Shown in pieces: positions 60,977-64,000 of a stretch of 64,000 nt of DNA. The stretch lies in the NCBI RefSeq assembly GCF_014358015.1, contig NZ_JACONV010000017.1, positions 32,355 to 96,354 on the forward strand. The letters are read 5' to 3'. Below the pieces are notes generated by a model that did no database searches, was not told where the DNA came from, and saw only the letters and a program-made list of their open reading frames with translations. Source of the DNA: Pseudomonas triticifolii. Its GTDB lineage: Bacteria > Pseudomonadota > Gammaproteobacteria > Pseudomonadales > Pseudomonadaceae. Each line of letters begins with the position of its first letter. Positions within the stretch are counted from its first letter, which is position 1. The position numbers were made by a program, and so were the translations under genes.

Positions 60977-62194
60977 ATGGCCAGCAAGGCAGTCAAAGTC
61001 AGTGTTTTCACCTGGGAAGGCGTCGACAAGAAAGGCAGCAAGATCAACGGTGAACTGAGCGGCCACAACCTGGCGCTGGTCAAGGCTCAGTTGCGCAAGC
61101 AGGGTATCAACCCGACCAAAGTGCGCAAGAAAGCGGTGTCGATTTTCGGCAACGGCAAAAAAATAAAACCGTTGGACATCGCGTTCTTCTCAAGACAGAT
61201 GGCGACAATGATGAAAGCGGGTGTTCCGCTGCTGCAATCCTTCGACATTATTATCGACGGCAGCGAGAACCCGAACATGCGCTCCCTGATCGGCACGCTC
61301 AAACAAGAGGTTTCGGCAGGCAACAGCTTTGCAACCGCCTTGCGTAAGAAACCGGAATATTTCGATGACCTGTTTTGCAACCTGGTGGATGCAGGCGAAC
61401 AGGCAGGTGCCTTGGAAAGCTTGCTCGACCGGGTAGCCACATATAAGGAAAAAACCGAAAAGCTCAAAGCGAAGATCAAAAAGGCCATGACCTATCCGGC
61501 AGCCGTTCTGATTGTCGCGATGATTGTGTCCGGTATTCTGCTCGTTAAAGTCGTCCCGCAGTTTCAGTCGATATTCTCAAGCTTTGGGGCCGAGTTACCA
61601 GCATTTACCCTGATGGTCATCTGGCTTTCAGAGGTCATGCAACGCTGGTGGCCCGTCGCCCTCGGACTATTGATCGGCGCTTACTATTTATTCAAAAACG
61701 CCTACAAGAAATCCGAGAAGTTTCGTGACGGTATCGACAGGTTCCTGCTGAAAATCCCGATCATTGGTCCACTGATCTTCAAGTCATCTGTGGCCCGCTA
61801 CGCGCGGACACTGGCTACCACCTTCTCGGCTGGCGTCCCGTTGGTCGAGGCGCTTGATTCAGTTGCTGGCGCCACCGGCAACGTGGTGTTCCGCAACGCG
61901 GTCCACAAAATCAGGCAGGACGTATCGACCGGCATGCAGTTGAACTTCTCGATGCGCTCGACGGGTGTATTCCCGAGCCTGGCCATTCAAATGACAGCCA
62001 TTGGTGAGGAATCCGGCGCGCTGGACAGCATGCTCGACAAGGTCGCCACCTATTACGAGGATGAGGTCGACAACATGGTCGACAACCTGACCAGCCTGAT
62101 GGAACCGATGATCATGGCAATACTGGGTATAGTTGTTGGCGGCCTAGTGATTGCTATGTACCTGCCAATCTTCAAGCTTGGGGAAGTTGTCTGA
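60977..62194 (+). CDS. pilC: Type IV pilus platform protein PilC
   Basis: A 405-residue inner-membrane platform protein with two T2SSF domains (about 70-195 and 275-395), each containing the family pattern FSRQMATMMKAGVPLLQS and ARTLATTFSAGVPLVEA, and membrane helices at about 175, 225 and 380. It couples PilB motion to pilin insertion. It lies between pilB and pilD. Confidence 0.97.
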   Translation: MASKAVKVSVFTWEGVDKKGSKINGELSGHNLALVKAQLRKQGINPTKVRKKAVSIFGNGKKIKPLDIAFFSRQMATMMKAGVPLLQSFDIIIDGSENPNMRSLIGTLKQEVSAGNSFATALRKKPEYFDDLFCNLVDAGEQAGALESLLDRVATYKEKTEKLKAKIKKAMTYPAAVLIVAMIVSGILLVKVVPQFQSIFSSFGAELPAFTLMVIWLSEVMQRWWPVALGLLIGAYYLFKNAYKKSEKFRDGIDRFLLKIPIIGPLIFKSSVARYARTLATTFSAGVPLVEALDSVAGATGNVVFRNAVHKIRQDVSTGMQLNFSMRSTGVFPSLAIQMTAIGEESGALDSMLDKVATYYEDEVDNMVDNLTSLMEPMIMAILGIVVGGLVIAMYLPIFKLGEVV

Positions 62195-62195
62195 C

Positions 62196-63068
62196 ATGCC
62201 CCTTCTCGATTTCCTGGCCAGCTCGATGCTGGCCTTTGTTATTTTCAGTGGCGTGCTTGGCCTGCTGGTCGGAAGCTTCCTCAACGTCGTGGTGTATCGC
62301 CTGCCGAAGATGATGGAGCGTGACTGGAAAGCCCAGTCGCGGGAAATGCTGGGCCTGCCTGCCGAGCCCGATCAGTCCCCCTTCAACCTGATTCTCCCGC
62401 ACTCCAGTTGCCCGCACTGCGCCCACAGGATTCGTCCCTGGGAGAACGTACCGGTCATCAGCTACCTGTTGCTGCGCGGCAAGTGCTCTCAATGCAAGTC
62501 TGCGATCAGCAAGCGTTATCCACTGGTCGAACTGGCCTGCGCGCTGCTGTCGGCCTACGTCGCCTGGCACTTCGGCTTTGGCTGGCAAGCGGCGGCGATG
62601 CTGGTGCTGACGTGGGGCCTGCTGGCCATGAGCCTGATCGACGCCGACACGCAGTTGCTGCCGGACTCACTAGTGCTGCCCCTGATGTGGCTGGGGCTGA
62701 TCGTGAACACGTTCGGCCTCTTCACCTCGTTGAGTGACGCGCTGTGGGGCGCGGTGGCCGGTTATCTGGCGCTGTGGTCGGTGTTCTGGCTGTTCAAGCT
62801 GATCACCGGCAAGGAAGGCATGGGCTATGGCGACTTCAAGTTGCTGGCAATGCTCGGAGCGTGGGGCGGCTGGCAGATTCTGCCGCTGACCATTCTGCTG
62901 TCATCGCTGGTAGGCGCCGTTTTGGGCGTGATCCTGATGCGCGTGCGTAATGTTGAATCCGGTACGCCAATCCCCTTCGGTCCTTATCTGGCCATTGCGG
63001 GGTGGATCGCTTTGCTCTGGGGTGGTCAAATAACCGACTCCTATTTGCAGTTTGCCGGTTTCAAATGA
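62196..63068 (+). CDS. pilD: Prepilin peptidase/N-methyltransferase PilD
   Basis: A 290-residue bifunctional membrane enzyme that cleaves and methylates prepilins and type II pseudopilins. The cytoplasmic zinc loop CPHCAHRIRPWENVPV...CSQCKSAIS is intact, and the catalytic aspartates are in SLIDADTQLLPDS and GYGDFKLLAM. ATG 62196 is two bases after the pilC stop. The stop overlaps coaE by 4 bp. Confidence 0.97.
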   Translation: MPLLDFLASSMLAFVIFSGVLGLLVGSFLNVVVYRLPKMMERDWKAQSREMLGLPAEPDQSPFNLILPHSSCPHCAHRIRPWENVPVISYLLLRGKCSQCKSAISKRYPLVELACALLSAYVAWHFGFGWQAAAMLVLTWGLLAMSLIDADTQLLPDSLVLPLMWLGLIVNTFGLFTSLSDALWGAVAGYLALWSVFWLFKLITGKEGMGYGDFKLLAMLGAWGGWQILPLTILLSSLVGAVLGVILMRVRNVESGTPIPFGPYLAIAGWIALLWGGQITDSYLQFAGFK

Positions 63069-63688
63069 AACACCCTGATCAAAAACCCTGGATTCTCGGC
63101 CTCACAGGCGGCATCGGTAGCGGTAAAAGTGCAGCGGCGCAGTGCTTTATCGACCTGGGCATCCAGGCCGTGGACGCCGACCATGCGGCACGCTGGGTGG
63201 TCGAGCCGGGGCGTCCGGCGCTGGATCAAATTGCCGAGCACTTCGGCCCTGGCGTGTTACAGCCCAGCGGCGAGCTGGATCGCAGTGCGTTGCGCACGCT
63301 GATCTTCGAGCAACCTGAAGAACGTCGCTGGCTGGAGTCGCTGCTGCATCCGCTGATCAATCAGGAGATCACCCGCTATCTGGCGAATGCGACATCGCCC
63401 TACGCCATTCTGGTCTCGCCGCTGTTGATCGAATCCGGCCAGTACCGAACGGTCCAGAGGCTACTGGTGATCGACGTTCCGCAGCCTCTGCAAATAGAGC
63501 GCACCATGCGGCGCGACCGCTCAAGTCAGGAGCAGGTCCAGGCCATCCTCAAGGTCCAGGCGCAGCGCGAAGAACGCCTGCGCCACGCCGACGATGTGCT
63601 GATCAACGACCGTGATACGGCCTGGCTGAAAAGCGAAGTCGAGCGGCTGCACCACTTTTACCTTACTTTGCGTGGAGGCCAATCATGA
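63065..63688 (+). CDS. coaE: Dephospho-CoA kinase
   Basis: A 207-residue P-loop kinase for the last step of coenzyme A synthesis. ILGLTGGIGSGKSAAAQCF carries Walker A; DADHAARWVVEPG and RTMRRDRSSQEQVQAIL are the substrate and lid regions. ATG 63065 overlaps the pilD stop (ATGA), the standard pilD-coaE arrangement in pseudomonads. Confidence 0.96.
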   Translation: MKHPDQKPWILGLTGGIGSGKSAAAQCFIDLGIQAVDADHAARWVVEPGRPALDQIAEHFGPGVLQPSGELDRSALRTLIFEQPEERRWLESLLHPLINQEITRYLANATSPYAILVSPLLIESGQYRTVQRLLVIDVPQPLQIERTMRRDRSSQEQVQAILKVQAQREERLRHADDVLINDRDTAWLKSEVERLHHFYLTLRGGQS

Positions 63689-63894
63689 GCCAACCAATGA
63701 CCGTTCAATGCCCGACCTGCGACGCACCTGTGGAATGGAGCGCGGCCAGCCCCAACCGTCCGTTCTGCTCGGACCGCTGCAAACTGATCGACCTCGGTGC
63801 CTGGGCATCGGAAGAACACGCCATCCCGGTCAGCCCGGATGCTGAAGACGATCTGTTTTCAGGCGATCTGGAAGCGCCGCACAGAGGGCATTGA
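63685..63894 (+). CDS. yacG: DNA gyrase inhibitor YacG
   Basis: A 69-residue zinc-finger protein with CPTCDAPVEW and FCSDRCKLIDLGAW, the four cysteines of YacG, followed by an acidic tail. It binds GyrB and blocks DNA binding in E. coli. It overlaps coaE by 4 bp. The 106 bases after it, to the window end, contain no gene; the last bases (GTGGGAG) look like the start of a REP element. Confidence 0.94.
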   Translation: MSQPMTVQCPTCDAPVEWSAASPNRPFCSDRCKLIDLGAWASEEHAIPVSPDAEDDLFSGDLEAPHRGH

Positions 63895-64000
63895 GGCTAA
63901 CTGATTCTTTTCGCGAGCACTCCATCGCCTGATGATCCTTCCCAAGCTCCAGCGATCAGCGTTAACCACAAGTCTCACTGCAACCAATGGCCTGTGGGAG

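Overview
This window is a bacterial chromosome segment, almost certainly from a Pseudomonas of the P. syringae/fluorescens lineage. The evidence is the gatCAB operon, a Pseudomonas-type fruBKA operon with a divergent GTG-started Cra regulator, the ampDE-nadC neighbourhood, a tRNA-Thr beside pilA/pilBCD-coaE-yacG, GC-rich codon use, and a REP-like inverted pair starting TGTGGGAGGCGGCTTG. Species assignment is inference.

Layout. 142-3351: gatCAB, indirect aminoacylation. 3543-5427: RlpA-like lipoprotein, Na/Ca exchanger, carboxymuconolactone decarboxylase-like protein. 5799-16315: an envelope-remodelling locus with a histidine-kinase remnant, a ColR-like response regulator, a SAM methyltransferase, an Ais-like phosphatase, an EptA-type phosphoethanolamine transferase, and a tightly overlapping set (UDP-glucose dehydrogenase, UDP-glucuronate 4-epimerase, polyprenyl-phosphate glycosyltransferase, LABND membrane partner, ArnT-like GT39, SdiA-regulated protein). 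That gene set predicts galacturonate rather than aminoarabinose on lipid A or core. 16337-18958: AEC transporter and PhoD. 19155-26839: fructose PTS operon, Cra and a TatD-type hydrolase. 26842-31852: ampE, ampD, a DUF1631 protein, nadC.

31903-45889: a complete Ter stress-response cluster. The order terZ-A-B-C-D-E is classical. It is preceded in the same direction by a block of seven genes (ATP-grasp enzyme, TerD-trypsin fusion, phosphoribosyltransferase, HAD, StiP, HpcH/HpaI lyase, HAD-IB), mostly coupled or overlapping. A TerF-like VWA protein and a GYF_2-TIGR00266 protein converge on it. The block resembles the proposed pathway for a nucleoside-like metabolite in Ter systems.

46617-58437: an integrated mobile element in the 3' end of tRNA-Thr(CGT), bounded by 22-bp direct repeats. 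It carries a P4-type integrase, an AlpA-like regulator, a TrfA-type replication initiator with a five-copy 22-bp-periodic iteron array, and a second tyrosine recombinase with a small HTH partner and several DNA hairpins. Cargo includes a UvrD-like helicase (with an apparent N-terminal frameshift) paired with an unknown gene, a lipoprotein, small membrane ORFs and a cold-shock-domain membrane protein. In effect it is an integrated plasmid-like replicon with a possible defence cargo.

58416-63894: tRNA-Thr, type IV pilin pilA behind a sigma-54-type promoter, divergent pilBCD, coaE and yacG. From memory, P. aeruginosa has nadC next to tRNA-Thr and pilA. If so, both the ter cluster and the island lie in what was a short nadC-tRNA interval, which makes this a hotspot for acquired DNA.
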